Assembly: GCA_000242235.1 (NCBI GenBank)
Contig: JH590861.1
Span: 204,692 to 268,691, forward strand
Length of the DNA: 64,000 nucleotides
Direction: 5' to 3'
From: Stomatobaculum longum
Lineage (GTDB): Bacteria > Bacillota > Clostridia > Lachnospirales > Lachnospiraceae
In this document: in pieces, positions 13,906-22,746 of the stretch
Layout: each line of letters starts with the position of its first letter
How positions within the stretch are numbered: position 1 is the first letter of the stretch
The notes under the pieces: model-generated
What the model was told of the DNA's origin: nothing
The model's input: the letters and a program-made list of their open reading frames with translations, nothing else
Database searches by the model: none
Translations under genes and position numbers: made by a program

Positions 13906-16117
13906 ACGACAGCGCGAGGCGATGGAGTGGACAGAGGGCCCGGAGCTGATTCTCGCGGGAGCGGGATCAGGCAAGACGCGCGTGCTGACCCATCGCATTG
14001 CCTACCTGATTCGGGAGAAAAAGGTATCGCCGTGGAATATCCTCGCCATCACCTTTACGAACAAAGCGGCTGCCGAGATGCGAAGCCGCGTGGACGCGCT
14101 GGTCGAGAGCGGCGCGGAGGCAATCTGGGTTGCGACCTTCCATTCGAGTTGCGTGTGCATTTTGCGGCGCTTCATTGATCGCATCGGTTACGACAATCAC
14201 TTTACGATTTACGACGCCGATGACCAGAAGGCCGCAATGCGGGAAGTGTTAAAACAACTGCAGATTGATCCGAAACAGCTGCGGGAGAGGGTCGTGCTCT
14301 CCGCGATCAGCGCGGCCAAAAACGAGATGGTTGACAGCGTGCGGTACGAGAGCGAGGCGAAGGACTTCCAGACGGCCCGCATTGCGCGCTGCTATCGTGC
14401 CTACCAGGATTTACTTCGGAAGAACAACGCGCTGGATTTTGACGACCTCCTGTTCAAAACGGTGCAGCTCTTCGAGGCGGATGCCGATGTGCTCGCCTAC
14501 TATCAGGAGCGCTTTCGCTATATCATGGTGGATGAGTACCAGGATACAAACAGCGTGCAGTTCCGTTTCATCGAGCTGCTCGCAAAAAAATACCGGAATC
14601 TCTGCGTAGTCGGCGACGATGACCAGTCGATTTACAAATTCCGCGGCGCGAACATTCACAATATACTGAATTTTGAGAAGGCTTTCCCGGGGGCCAAGGT
14701 CGTGAAACTCGAGCAGAATTACCGCTCGAGCGGAAATATTCTGGAGGCGGCCAACGGCGTGATTCAGAACAATGCGGGGCGGAAAGAAAAGCGGCTCTGG
14801 ACGGCGGCGGAGAGTGGCGAGAAAGTGCAGTGCAGGCGCTATGCGAGCGCAGCGGAAGAGGCAGAGGAAATCGCGGCCGAAATCAAGGCGCGGGCTGTCG
14901 GGGGCGATTACGGGCGCTTTGCCGTTCTGTACCGCACCAATGCGCAGTCCCGCGTGCTGGAGGAGCGCTTTGTGGCGGCGGGCATTCCGTATCGTCTGGT
15001 CGGCGGCGTCAACTTCTATCAGCGGCGCGAGATCAAAGACATTCTCGCCTATTTAAAGACCGTTGCCAATGCGGCCGATGATCTCGCGGTGCAGCGCATC
15101 CTGAATGTGCCGAAACGCGGCATTGGCGCGGCGACGGTCGCGGCGGTCTCCGCGTTTGCGGCGGAGCGGGATCTGCGCTTTTTCGAGGCGCTCCGCGAGG
15201 CGCCGGCCGCCGGCGTGGCGGGGCGTGCCGGAGAGAAAATACAGCGCTTCGTCAATCTGATCGGGGAGTTCCGGAAGGCTGCGGAAAGCTGCTCGATTGC
15301 CGATTTGATTCGCCTCGTGCTGGACAAGTCAGGTTACCTGGAGGCGCTCAAAGAGGAGGGAGAAGTGGAGGCGCAGTCGCGCCTTGAGAATATCGACGAG
15401 CTGATTTCCAAAGCGGTGGACTTTGCGCGCGATACGAGCGACCTGTCCGACCGCGCGGACGGGGAGCTCCCGCCGGATATGCCGCCGCTTGATCGTTTCC
15501 TCGAGGAAGTCGCACTGGTCGCCGACATTGACCGCACGGAAGAGGGCGAGCGCGTGACGCTGATGACCCTACATGCGGCGAAGGGACTCGAATTTGACGA
15601 AGTCTATATCAGCGGCATGGAGGAAGGACTGTTTCCCGGCAACCGGAGTATCGGCGATGAGGAGGAAATGGAAGAGGAGCGGCGCCTCTGCTATGTCGGC
15701 ATTACCCGCGCGAAGAAACGCCTCACCCTGAGCTCGGCAAAGTCGCGCGTTGTGAACGGCGAACTTCACTTTCACCCGGAGTCCTCCTTCCTTGCGGAAA
15801 TTCCGCGGGAGGTGCTCGCAGAGGAGGGGAGCGCGCAAAGTCGAGACGATCTGCGTGCCGCGAAGGAGCCGCGCCGCACGGAGACACTGTTCACGCAGAT
15901 GAAACCCGCGGCCTTTGGCAAGGTGTTTCAGGTGGAGCATATGAAAACGCTCCCCTATGAAGTCGGCGACCGTGTCCGGCATGCGCGATTCGGAGAGGGG
16001 AGCGTTACGGAAATCAAGGATGGCAAAAAGGATTATGAAGTGACGGTCGACTTCGATGAGCTCGGCGTGCGGAAGATGCTCGCGTGCTTTGCGAAGCTCG
16101 AAAAACTTACATCTTAA
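13886..16117 (+). CDS. pcrA: UvrD/PcrA-family 3'-5' DNA helicase
   Basis: About 743 residues, right for PcrA. Superfamily 1A motifs are in order: Q-motif with NERQREA, Walker A LAGAGSGKT, Ia ITFTNKAAAEM, Walker B MVDEYQDTN, III VGDDDQSIYKFRGA, IV QNYRSS, V TLHAAKGLEFDEV, VI YVGITRAKKRL. The C-terminus (about 690-743) is the Tudor-like RNA polymerase-binding domain (VGDRVRHARFGEGSVTEI). It works in repair, rolling-circle replication and removal of RecA or stalled polymerase. Three starts are possible: GTG 13880, GTG 13886, ATG 13898. AGGAG at 13871-13875 is best spaced for 13886. Its stop overlaps the convergent symporter gene by 11 bases with no terminator between. Confidence 0.93.
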   Translation: MTSQMNERQREAMEWTEGPELILAGAGSGKTRVLTHRIAYLIREKKVSPWNILAITFTNKAAAEMRSRVDALVESGAEAIWVATFHSSCVCILRRFIDRIGYDNHFTIYDADDQKAAMREVLKQLQIDPKQLRERVVLSAISAAKNEMVDSVRYESEAKDFQTARIARCYRAYQDLLRKNNALDFDDLLFKTVQLFEADADVLAYYQERFRYIMVDEYQDTNSVQFRFIELLAKKYRNLCVVGDDDQSIYKFRGANIHNILNFEKAFPGAKVVKLEQNYRSSGNILEAANGVIQNNAGRKEKRLWTAAESGEKVQCRRYASAAEEAEEIAAEIKARAVGGDYGRFAVLYRTNAQSRVLEERFVAAGIPYRLVGGVNFYQRREIKDILAYLKTVANAADDLAVQRILNVPKRGIGAATVAAVSAFAAERDLRFFEALREAPAAGVAGRAGEKIQRFVNLIGEFRKAAESCSIADLIRLVLDKSGYLEALKEEGEVEAQSRLENIDELISKAVDFARDTSDLSDRADGELPPDMPPLDRFLEEVALVADIDRTEEGERVTLMTLHAAKGLEFDEVYISGMEEGLFPGNRSIGDEEEMEEERRLCYVGITRAKKRLTLSSAKSRVVNGELHFHPESSFLAEIPREVLAEEGSAQSRDDLRAAKEPRRTETLFTQMKPAAFGKVFQVEHMKTLPYEVGDRVRHARFGEGSVTEIKDGKKDYEVTVDFDELGVRKMLACFAKLEKLTS

Positions 16118-17477
16118 TCCAGCCGAGCAGACTTGCAATCGAGCTGAACAGGATGATTGCGACAAAGAACGGGCAGAGATACTTAATCATAAAGTTGAAG
16201 ATCAGGCGGCGCTTAAACGGAGCGCCGTCTTTTGTCACTTCCGCCGCGACGGTGTTGACGCCGACCACGCGGACTATCAGGAGGCAGGTGGTCATCGCGG
16301 CAATCGGCATCATCACGGAATTGGTCAGGAAGTCAAAGAAGTCGAGCAACTGCATGCCGATGATGCGCACCATGGCGAGCGGGCCGTAGCCGAGGGCGCT
16401 GAGACTGCCGAGCACGAGCATCAGGGCAAAGACAACCAGGCTGGAACGCTTCCGACTCCAGTGCAATTCATCCTCAAAAGTGGAGACAGCGCTCTCCGCA
16501 AGCGCAATTGCCGAGGTCAGAGCCGCAAAGAGCACCAGCAGAAAGAACATGATGCCTGCCGGCTGGCCGAAGCCCATGCTCGCGAAAATTTTCGGCATTG
16601 TGATGAACATGAGTGAGGGACCCGCCTTTAAGACATCCGGATTGCCGCCGGAAAAGGCGAAGACAGCCGGAATAATCATGAGGCCTGCGAGAATTGCAAT
16701 CGCGGTGTCAAAGAGCTCCACATGGCGCGTCGCCTCTTCGATTGAGACATCGTCCTTCATATAGGAGCCGAAGGTCATCAGAATGCCCATCGCAATCGAG
16801 AGCGAGTAGAACATTTGCCCCATTGCGGCGACGACGGTCATCCAGGAGAAGTTCCGGAAATTCGGTACCAGAAAATAGGAGACGCCCTGCAGGGCGCCGG
16901 GACGCGTGACCGCGTAGACGGCAATGGCGACGGCGAGCACAATCAGAATCGGCATCATAATGGTCGAGACGCGCTCAATGCCGTTCTGCACCCCCATATA
17001 GATGATGAACATCGTGGCCGCGCTGAAGAGGAGAAACCAGAATTCGGTTTTTCCGCCGCTTGTGATGAAGCTGCTGAAGTAATCGTCGCCTGCGAGTGCC
17101 GTGACCTCTCCTCGGCAGTAGGCATAGAGATACTTGGAGACCCAGCCGCCGATGACCGAATAATACGGGACAATCAGAATCGGTATGACAGCGTTGATCC
17201 AGCCGCCGAAGCGGAACATCCAGTCTTTGCCGTAGTGTGTAAAAGCGCCGACCGGGCTCTTTTTGGTGCGCCGACCGAGAGCGCTCTCGGCGACAATCAT
17301 GGTATAGCCGAAGCTCAGAACCAGGAGCAGGTAAACCAGTAAAAAGATGCCGCCGCCGTATTTTGCGGCGAGATACGGGAAGCGCCAGATATTCCCCAGT
17401 CCGACGGCAGAGCCTGCCGCAGACAGCACGAAGCCGAGGCGGGAGGAGAAACTGCTTCTCTCAACTTTTGACGACAT
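16107..17477 (-). CDS. Sodium-dependent neurotransmitter:sodium symporter (NSS) family transporter
   Basis: 456 residues with about 11 to 12 transmembrane helices. The first helix carries the NSS signature AAGSAVGLGNIWRFPYLA, whose unwound region binds sodium and substrate; TM6 is around MGQMFYSLSIAMGILMTFGSY. Bacterial members (LeuT, MhsT, TnaT) bring in amino acids, often hydrophobic or aromatic. Substrate cannot be fixed from the sequence. ATG at 17477 has GGAGG upstream. The 3' end overlaps the end of pcrA, so read-through from either gene makes antisense RNA to the other. Confidence 0.92.
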   Translation of the reverse strand: MSSKVERSSFSSRLGFVLSAAGSAVGLGNIWRFPYLAAKYGGGIFLLVYLLLVLSFGYTMIVAESALGRRTKKSPVGAFTHYGKDWMFRFGGWINAVIPILIVPYYSVIGGWVSKYLYAYCRGEVTALAGDDYFSSFITSGGKTEFWFLLFSAATMFIIYMGVQNGIERVSTIMMPILIVLAVAIAVYAVTRPGALQGVSYFLVPNFRNFSWMTVVAAMGQMFYSLSIAMGILMTFGSYMKDDVSIEEATRHVELFDTAIAILAGLMIIPAVFAFSGGNPDVLKAGPSLMFITMPKIFASMGFGQPAGIMFFLLVLFAALTSAIALAESAVSTFEDELHWSRKRSSLVVFALMLVLGSLSALGYGPLAMVRIIGMQLLDFFDFLTNSVMMPIAAMTTCLLIVRVVGVNTVAAEVTKDGAPFKRRLIFNFMIKYLCPFFVAIILFSSIASLLGWIKM

Positions 17478-17547
17478 TCAAAAAACCTCCGATGTTGAAA
17501 TCTGTAAAAAATGCACAACAAGCTTATTTTAGAGAGGCCCGCTCTGC

Positions 17548-17576
17548 TTGTCAACCAAAAGGCTTTATGCTATAGT
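17548..17576 (+). promoter_or_regulatory. Promoter of the small acidic membrane protein
   Basis: TTGTCA, 17-base spacer, TATAGT; start codon 55 bases downstream. Confidence 0.7.
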
Positions 17577-17630
17577 GAAGCTGTTAATCATGCATTGTGT
17601 CAAATGACATAGAGAACTTGGGAGGAGAGT

Positions 17631-17915
17631 ATGGACAATTTCAGCGCATTGATGAAACTGGATGAGCTTGTGAGTTCCATGAAGAAGAAAGAGGAGAAGA
17701 GCAAGACGCGTGATGCGATTGTGATTGCGCTCGCAATTCTCGGTGTTGTCGCGGCGGTCGCAGGTATCGCCTATGCTGTTTATCGCTTTGTCACGCCGGC
17801 GGAAGATGAGTTCGATGACGATTTCGACGACGATTTTAACGACGACGAGTTGATTGCCTTCGGTGACGAGGACGAAGAAGACGAGAAGGACGCCAAGGCG
17901 GAAGATAAGGAATAA
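17631..17915 (+). CDS. Small single-pass membrane protein with acidic tail
   Basis: 94 residues. The N-terminal amphipathic and charged part (KKKEEKSKTRD) is followed by one transmembrane helix (about residues 28-51, IVIALAILGVVAAVAGIAYA). A very acidic C-terminus holds about 25 Asp/Glu in 40 residues. Proteins of this pattern are common and uncharacterised in Lachnospiraceae. No enzyme motif. GGGAGGAGAG precedes the ATG. It has its own promoter and a terminator at 17943-17975, so it is a single-gene unit. A role as envelope or cation-binding protein would be guesswork. Confidence 0.8.
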   Translation: MDNFSALMKLDELVSSMKKKEEKSKTRDAIVIALAILGVVAAVAGIAYAVYRFVTPAEDEFDDDFDDDFNDDELIAFGDEDEEDEKDAKAEDKE

Positions 17916-17942
17916 GCAATACAAGCGGAAAATATGGTTTAG

Positions 17943-17975
17943 AGAGGGCGCGCCGAAAAGACGCGCCCTCTTTTT
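17943..17975 (+). terminator. Rho-independent terminator
   Basis: GAGGGCGCG / CGCGCCCTC stem, 8- to 9-base loop, then five T. Confidence 0.88.
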
Positions 17976-17996
17976 GAAAGAGAGAGGACAGAAGGC

Positions 17997-19370
17997 ATGA
18001 AAAAGGGAGAGGAAGCGCGCGGCATCATTTCGGAGTACCGATTTCCGGATCGCGGCTACATTGTGAGGGAAGACGGGAAGGTATTGGTGAAGCACGCCGT
18101 GCCGGGACGGGAAGTAGCATATCGCGTGACCAAGGCGCGAAAGGGGAGTGCGGAGGGCAGAGTGCTTGAGACTCTGCAGCCGGGCGTCTGTGAGACGCGG
18201 GAGAGCCGCTGTCCGGCGGTCGGCAGTTGCGGAGGCTGCCTCTACCAGACGCTGCCCTATGAAGAGGAACTGGCGCTAAAGAGTGAGCTGTTAGAGCGCC
18301 TTCTCGGGGAGGCAGTGTGGGAGGATTTTCTCTGGGAGGGACTCACGCCGAGCCCGCTCGCGGAGGGCTACCGCATGAAGATGGAGTATTCGTTCGGAGA
18401 TGCCTATCGGGACGGCCCACTCTGTCTCGGCATGCATAAGCGGGGCAGCCACTACGACATTGTGGAGACAGATCACTGCGAGCTGGTGCACGAGGACTTT
18501 AATCTAGCGCTTCGGGAGACACTACGGTTTTTCCGGGAGCACAATACTCCCTACTATCATAAGATGCGCCACGAGGGGTATCTTCGCTATCTGCTTGTGC
18601 GGCGCGGCACGCATCGAAAAGAATTGCTGCTTGATCTGGTCACGAGTTCCCAGTTGCCGAAAGAGGAGGAAGAGGAATTGCTCACGGCCTGGCGGCAACG
18701 GATGGTCGGTCTTCCCTTTGCGGCAACCCTGAAGGGCGTGCTCCACACCGTGACCGATTCGGTCGCTGATGCGATTAAGGACGAGCGGACGGAAGTGCTG
18801 TTCGGTGCAGCGCAGTTTGAGGAGGAACTCTCGGGACTTCGCTTCGTGATTACGCCCTTTTCATTTTTCCAGAACAATGCGGACGGCGCGGAATTGCTCT
18901 ACGCAAAGGTGGGACAGTATGTCGGCGAGACCGGCGGTAAGGTGGTATTTGATCTCTATTCCGGCACAGGCACCATTGCCCAGCTTGTCGCAAAACACGC
19001 GGAGCGGACCGTCGGCGTAGAACTGGTTGAGGAGGCCGTGATTGCCGCGAGGGAAAATGCAGCGCGAAACGGCGTGCGGAATTGCCGTTTTATCGCGGGC
19101 GATGTATTAAAAGTGCTGGATGAAATCGAAGAGAAGCCGGATATCATCATTCTAGATCCGCCGCGTGAGGGCGTGAATCCGAAGGCGCTGCGCAAGCTAA
19201 TCCGCTACGATGTACCGCGCATCATCTATGTCTCTTGTAAGCCCTCGAGCCTGCTCACCGATCTCGAGATTCTGCGAGAGGGAGGCTATCACACGACCCG
19301 GGCAGCGGGCGTCGATATGTTCCCGCGGACGCCGGGGGTAGAGGCGGTGTTGCTGCTGGAAAAGAAGTGA
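17997..19370 (+). CDS. TrmA/RlmD-family RNA (uracil-5-)-methyltransferase
   Basis: 457 residues. A TRAM-like N-terminus (residues 5-60) is followed by a cysteine cluster C72, C78, C81 (RCPAVGSCGGCLYQ) and a further C near residue 161, the pattern for a [4Fe-4S] cluster. The SAM-binding methyltransferase domain has FDLYSGTGTIAQLVA, ILDPPREGVNPKAL and the catalytic YVSCKPSSL. The enzyme forms 5-methyluridine in rRNA (RlmCD in Bacillus, RlmD in E. coli) or tRNA (TrmA); the cluster favours RlmCD. ATG follows AGAGAGGACAGAAGG. A DUF4298 gene follows by 27 bases. Confidence 0.9.
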   Translation: MKKGEEARGIISEYRFPDRGYIVREDGKVLVKHAVPGREVAYRVTKARKGSAEGRVLETLQPGVCETRESRCPAVGSCGGCLYQTLPYEEELALKSELLERLLGEAVWEDFLWEGLTPSPLAEGYRMKMEYSFGDAYRDGPLCLGMHKRGSHYDIVETDHCELVHEDFNLALRETLRFFREHNTPYYHKMRHEGYLRYLLVRRGTHRKELLLDLVTSSQLPKEEEEELLTAWRQRMVGLPFAATLKGVLHTVTDSVADAIKDERTEVLFGAAQFEEELSGLRFVITPFSFFQNNADGAELLYAKVGQYVGETGGKVVFDLYSGTGTIAQLVAKHAERTVGVELVEEAVIAARENAARNGVRNCRFIAGDVLKVLDEIEEKPDIIILDPPREGVNPKALRKLIRYDVPRIIYVSCKPSSLLTDLEILREGGYHTTRAAGVDMFPRTPGVEAVLLLEKK

Positions 19371-19397
19371 GTTGCCATTTATATGGAGGGAAGGGAA

Positions 19398-19721
19398 ATG
19401 GAGAAGAGCAGTCAGGAACTCGCCTTAGAGCGCGTCAGAGAGATGGAAGAGATTTTACAGTCTCAGCGCGAGGAACTTGCCGCAATGCAAAACGCGCTGC
19501 GAATCTTTGCGGATTCACAGCGCGCCTATCGGAAACTGGTCAAATATTACTATAGCCGCAATTTCACGGCAGACAACAAGCGCTTCGACCGGGGCGAGCT
19601 GTCGGCGCTTTCGAGCGCCGAAGTGCTGACCGAAGATGCTGTCTATGACATGATGGGAGAGCGCTACGAGCTGGCACTCGATATGCTGGAGCTCGCGACA
19701 AAACTGATTCGCGAGCGTTAA
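19398..19721 (+). CDS. DUF4298-like small coiled-coil protein
   Basis: 107 residues, mostly helical. Residues 5-45 look like a coiled coil, followed by RKLVKYYYSRNFTADNKRFD and a C-terminal helix with EDAVYDMMGERYELALDMLE. This matches the pattern of DUF4298 proteins as I remember it; no function is known. ATG at 19398 has GGAGGGAAGGG; an earlier ATG at 19383 would place the ribosome site inside the gene. It ends 4 bases inside the convergent xpt gene. Confidence 0.75.
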   Translation: MEKSSQELALERVREMEEILQSQREELAAMQNALRIFADSQRAYRKLVKYYYSRNFTADNKRFDRGELSALSSAEVLTEDAVYDMMGERYELALDMLELATKLIRER

Positions 19722-20308
19722 AGCGTCTCTTCGCGAAAGCGAATGCCGTGTTCTGTGTCCATCTCTTCGACAATCGCGAGAGAATGGAGGTCGATTCCTG
19801 CCTCACGGATGCGCTTACCGCCGTCCTGAAAGCCTTTTTCAATCACGACACCGGCGCCGACGAGTGTAGCACCCGCCTGTTCAACGAGCTTTGCGAGTCC
19901 CAGGATGGCTTTGCCGTTCGCGAGGAAATCATCGACAATCAGAATGCGGTCTCCGGGGGACAAAAACTTTTTGGAGACGATGATGTCGTTGGTATTCTTG
20001 TGTGTGAAAGATTCCACCTTTGCCGTATACACATCTCCCGCGATATTCAGTGAGCGTGTCTTTTTCGCAAAGACGACGGGAACCTGAAAATAGCGGGCCG
20101 CAATACAGGCGATGGCAATGCCGGAGGCCTCGATGGTCAGAATTTTGTTGACCGTCTGTCCGGCAAACTGGCGGTGAAACTCCTTGCCAATCTCTTCCAG
20201 CAGGGAAACATCAATCTGATGGTTCAAAAAAGAATCCACCTTTAAAATATTACCCGCCTCAATCTGACCGTCTTTTACAATGCGCTTCTGTAATAATTTC
20301 ATCTGCAT
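19718..20308 (-). CDS. xpt: Xanthine phosphoribosyltransferase
   Basis: 196 residues. Xpt converts xanthine and PRPP to XMP in purine salvage. Evidence is the N-terminal MKLLQKRIVKDGQI and FLNHQID segments, the TIEASGIAIA region, and the PRPP loop ILIVDDFLANGKAI with acidic pair DD. ATG at 20308 has GCGAGGA 7 bases away; the upstream ATG lacks one. In Bacillus xpt is controlled by a purine riboswitch. Here the leader is only about 35 bases, so I see no riboswitch. No pbuX permease gene is adjacent. Confidence 0.94.
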   Translation of the reverse strand: MQMKLLQKRIVKDGQIEAGNILKVDSFLNHQIDVSLLEEIGKEFHRQFAGQTVNKILTIEASGIAIACIAARYFQVPVVFAKKTRSLNIAGDVYTAKVESFTHKNTNDIIVSKKFLSPGDRILIVDDFLANGKAILGLAKLVEQAGATLVGAGVVIEKGFQDGGKRIREAGIDLHSLAIVEEMDTEHGIRFREETL

Positions 20309-20347
20309 GAAGCCATCCTCGCTTTCAGGGTTCAATAAATTGGAATC

Positions 20348-20376
20348 AGTTTAGCACAGCTCTGCCGGATAGGCAA
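20348..20376 (-). promoter_or_regulatory. Probable xpt promoter
   Basis: Minus strand TTGCCT (20376-20371), 17-base spacer, TAAACT (20353-20348). It is divergent from the consensus promoter at 20395. Confidence 0.5.
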
Positions 20377-20394
20377 AGAGAAAGCGTAATTCGT

Positions 20395-20423
20395 TTGACA
20401 AAGCGAGATTTGAATCTTATAAT
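20395..20423 (+). promoter_or_regulatory. Perfect consensus sigma-A promoter
   Basis: TTGACA, 17-base spacer, TATAAT with no mismatch, the strongest promoter in the window. It drives the DUF6465-like gene starting 73 bases after the -10. Confidence 0.85.
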
Positions 20424-20495
20424 CCAGACTAAGATCTATGAGATGTATAGATTTGTAACCGGTTCGCTTTGGCACAGAAAACGGAGGGAATGAAA

Positions 20496-20960
20496 ATGGC
20501 AAGCAAAAAGGGACAGCGTGAAGAGAAAGTGGAAGAACTCAAGAAATCCGTGGAAGATCTGAAGGAACCTGTGAAGGCATTTGCGGAGCGCGTCAAGTCC
20601 GCGGTCGGCAGCGAGGCAAAGTCCTTTGCGGAGGATGCGAAGGAACTTGGCAAGGAGGCAAAGAAGCAGGGCAGCAAGGTCAAGGAAGGCGTCGAGAAGG
20701 CAAGTAAGACGGTCAAGTCCCGCGCCAAGAAGGTCGGTGCGACACTGAGCGGCAAAGAGACAGTCGTGAAGGTGTTTGTGGAGTTTGAGGGCAGACAGCT
20801 CGCGGTCGAAGAACTCACGGCGCGCGCTAAGGAAGCTTATCTCGCGGAGAATCCGGCGGCGGAAATCGAGAGCCTTGAGCTCTATGTAAAGCCGGAGGAG
20901 AATGCGGCGTACTATGTGGTAAACGGCGACGCATCCCCGTCCTATAGGCTCGCATTGTAA
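20496..20960 (+). CDS. DUF6465-like protein with lysine-rich helical N-terminus
   Basis: 154 residues. Residues 1-90 are a charged, Lys/Ala/Glu-rich helix (KKGQREEKVEELKKSVED, then KKQGSKVKEGVEKASKTVK) resembling histone-like or apolipoprotein-like repeats. Residues about 95-154 form a compact domain ending VKPEENAAYYVVNG, which I associate with the DUF6465 family of Lachnospiraceae. No function is known. ATG at 20496 is 8 bases from GGAGGG. The perfect promoter and strong terminator suggest an abundant protein, possibly nucleoid- or envelope-associated; that is inference. Confidence 0.8.
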   Translation: MASKKGQREEKVEELKKSVEDLKEPVKAFAERVKSAVGSEAKSFAEDAKELGKEAKKQGSKVKEGVEKASKTVKSRAKKVGATLSGKETVVKVFVEFEGRQLAVEELTARAKEAYLAENPAAEIESLELYVKPEENAAYYVVNGDASPSYRLAL

Positions 20961-20976
20961 TAGAAGAAACAGCGCT

Positions 20977-21018
20977 ATACCCCCGGCAGGATTCACTTCT
21001 TGCACGGGGGTATTTTTT
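20977..21018 (+). terminator. Rho-independent terminator
   Basis: ATACCCCCG / CGGGGGTAT stem with a 19-base loop, followed by seven T. Confidence 0.85.
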
Positions 21019-21081
21019 TGTGTACTATAGGAATTAGACAATCAATCGGCTGAAAAGCGTTTGGATTCAGAGAGGTATTTT

Positions 21082-22746
21082 ATGTACGATCAGCAGGCAG
21101 TATGGGTGGGCAGCAGCGGTGACGAGCATTGCACCCTGCGCTTGAAGCAGGCAAATCGCCACGGCCTGATTGCGGGTGCCACGGGAACCGGTAAGACGGT
21201 CACACTCAAAGTGATGGCGGAATCCTTCAGCGATGCCGGCGTGCCGGTGTTTCTCGCAGATGTGAAGGGAGATCTCGCGGGCATGTGTCGGCCCGGTGAG
21301 GACAGTGCGGATATGCAGGCGCGCATTGCGCGCTTCGGTTTGCAGGAAGCCGGCTTCCGCTACCGTGCTTATCCAACGGAATTCTGGGATATTTTCGGCA
21401 AGCAGGGTTTCCCGCTCCGCACGACGGTCTCGGAGTTCGGACCTCTCCTGTTTGCGCGTCTTCTGGATCTCAATAAGATTCAGAGTGACTTGCTTGAGAT
21501 TATTTTCCGCATCGCGGACGAAGAGGGGCTTTTGCTCCTCGACATGAAGGATCTGAAGTCCATGGTGCGCTATGTGGAGGAGAATGCCGATGCCTACCGG
21601 GAGCAGTACGGCAACATCGGCAAGAGCAGCACCGGTGCCATACTTCGCGCTCTCGTTGCCCTCGAGGGAAAGGGCGGCGCGCAGTTTTTCGGCGAGCCGG
21701 CGCTGCAGATTTCGGACTGGATGCGCGTTGATGCCGACGGCAGGGGCTATGTCAACATTCTGGACTCGACTTCTCTGATTCAGGATCCTACCATTTATTC
21801 GACCTTCATGCTCTGGATGTTGAACGAATTGTTCACCGAGCTCCCCGAGGCGGGCGATCTCGAAAAGCCGAAGATGGTATTTTTCTTTGATGAGGCGCAC
21901 CTTTTGTTTGACAATGCACCGAAGACTCTGCTGGATAAAATCGAGCAGGTCGTGAAGCTGATTCGCTCGAAGGGCGTCGGCGTTTATTTCATCACGCAGA
22001 ATCCGTCGGATATTCCGGGCGGCGTTTTGGCGCAGCTCGGCAACAAAGTTCAGCATGCGCTCCGCGCTTATACACCGGCAGAGCAGAAGGGGGTCAAGGC
22101 AGCGGCCGAGTCATTCCGAAAGAATCCGGCTTTTGATACGGCGACGGCGCTCCAGGAATTAAAGACAGCGGAGGCTCTGGTTTCCTTCCTCGACGAGGGT
22201 GGCGCACCGGAAGAAGTGCGGATTGCGTCCATTCTGCCGCCGCAGTCCAAGTTCGGCGCGCTGGATGCCATTACCAGACAGGCGGCAATTCTGGCGAGCA
22301 GTCTTCGCGATAAATACGCGGAGGAGGTCGACCGGGAGTCGGCGTACGAGCTCCTGTTGCAGCGGGTCGATGAACAGGCTGCCGCGGCGGCAAAGGCGAA
22401 GGAAGAAGCGGAAGCCGAGAAGCAGGCAGCCAAGGAAGCGGCCGCGGCGGAAAAGCAGGCGGCAAAGGAAGCGGCGGCAGCCGAAAAGCAGGCAGCCAAA
22501 GAAGCAGCCGCAGCGGCAAAACAGGCGGAGAAGGAAGCCGCTGCCGCTGCGCGGGAGGAGAAGAAAAAAGCGGCGCAGCAGAAACGCATCTTCGCCTCTA
22601 TCGGCGGCTCGGTCACGGGAACCATAGGAAGAGAAGTCGGCAAGCAACTCGGAAAGAGCGCGGGCGGCAGTTTCGGCAAGCAGCTCGGCGGCAATGTGGG
22701 GGCAAGCCTCGGGCGCGGCATTCTGAAGACGCTCTTAAAGTTCTGA
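21082..22746 (+). CDS. HerA-like ATPase (DUF853 family)
   Basis: 554 residues. HerA/FtsK-like P-loop IAGATGTGKTVTLK (about residues 31-44), adjacent LADVKGDLAG, and Walker B MVFFFDEAHLL are present, as is the sensor-like YFITQNPSDIP. DUF853 proteins resemble the HerA DNA translocase but are not tied to the NurA nuclease here. Residues 446-489 are four 11-residue repeats (EKQAAKEAAAA), a long charged helix. The end (about 503-554) is Gly-rich, in the style of glycine zippers that insert in or pack on membranes. ATG at 21082 with GAGAGG replaces the longer TTG-started frame. It overlaps the HAD gene by one base. Actual substrate unknown. Confidence 0.82.
   Translation: MYDQQAVWVGSSGDEHCTLRLKQANRHGLIAGATGTGKTVTLKVMAESFSDAGVPVFLADVKGDLAGMCRPGEDSADMQARIARFGLQEAGFRYRAYPTEFWDIFGKQGFPLRTTVSEFGPLLFARLLDLNKIQSDLLEIIFRIADEEGLLLLDMKDLKSMVRYVEENADAYREQYGNIGKSSTGAILRALVALEGKGGAQFFGEPALQISDWMRVDADGRGYVNILDSTSLIQDPTIYSTFMLWMLNELFTELPEAGDLEKPKMVFFFDEAHLLFDNAPKTLLDKIEQVVKLIRSKGVGVYFITQNPSDIPGGVLAQLGNKVQHALRAYTPAEQKGVKAAAESFRKNPAFDTATALQELKTAEALVSFLDEGGAPEEVRIASILPPQSKFGALDAITRQAAILASSLRDKYAEEVDRESAYELLLQRVDEQAAAAAKAKEEAEAEKQAAKEAAAAEKQAAKEAAAAEKQAAKEAAAAAKQAEKEAAAAAREEKKKAAQQKRIFASIGGSVTGTIGREVGKQLGKSAGGSFGKQLGGNVGASLGRGILKTLLKF
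22417..22548 (+). repeat. Four 33-bp in-frame tandem repeats in the HerA-like gene
   Basis: Units 22417-22449, 22450-22482, 22483-22515 and 22516-22548 encode EKQAAKEAAAA with small changes (the last reads AKQAEKEAAAA). Third-base differences show the array is not brand new. Confidence 0.85.

Noticed and set aside
16056-17342. Plus-strand frames opposite the sodium symporter
   Set aside because: They give His/Arg/Asp-rich low-complexity sequence with no domain, while the minus strand encodes a complete NSS transporter.
20309-20347. Purine riboswitch in the xpt leader
   Set aside because: The leader after the likely start site is only about 35 bases, too short for the aptamer, and no three-stem pattern is visible.
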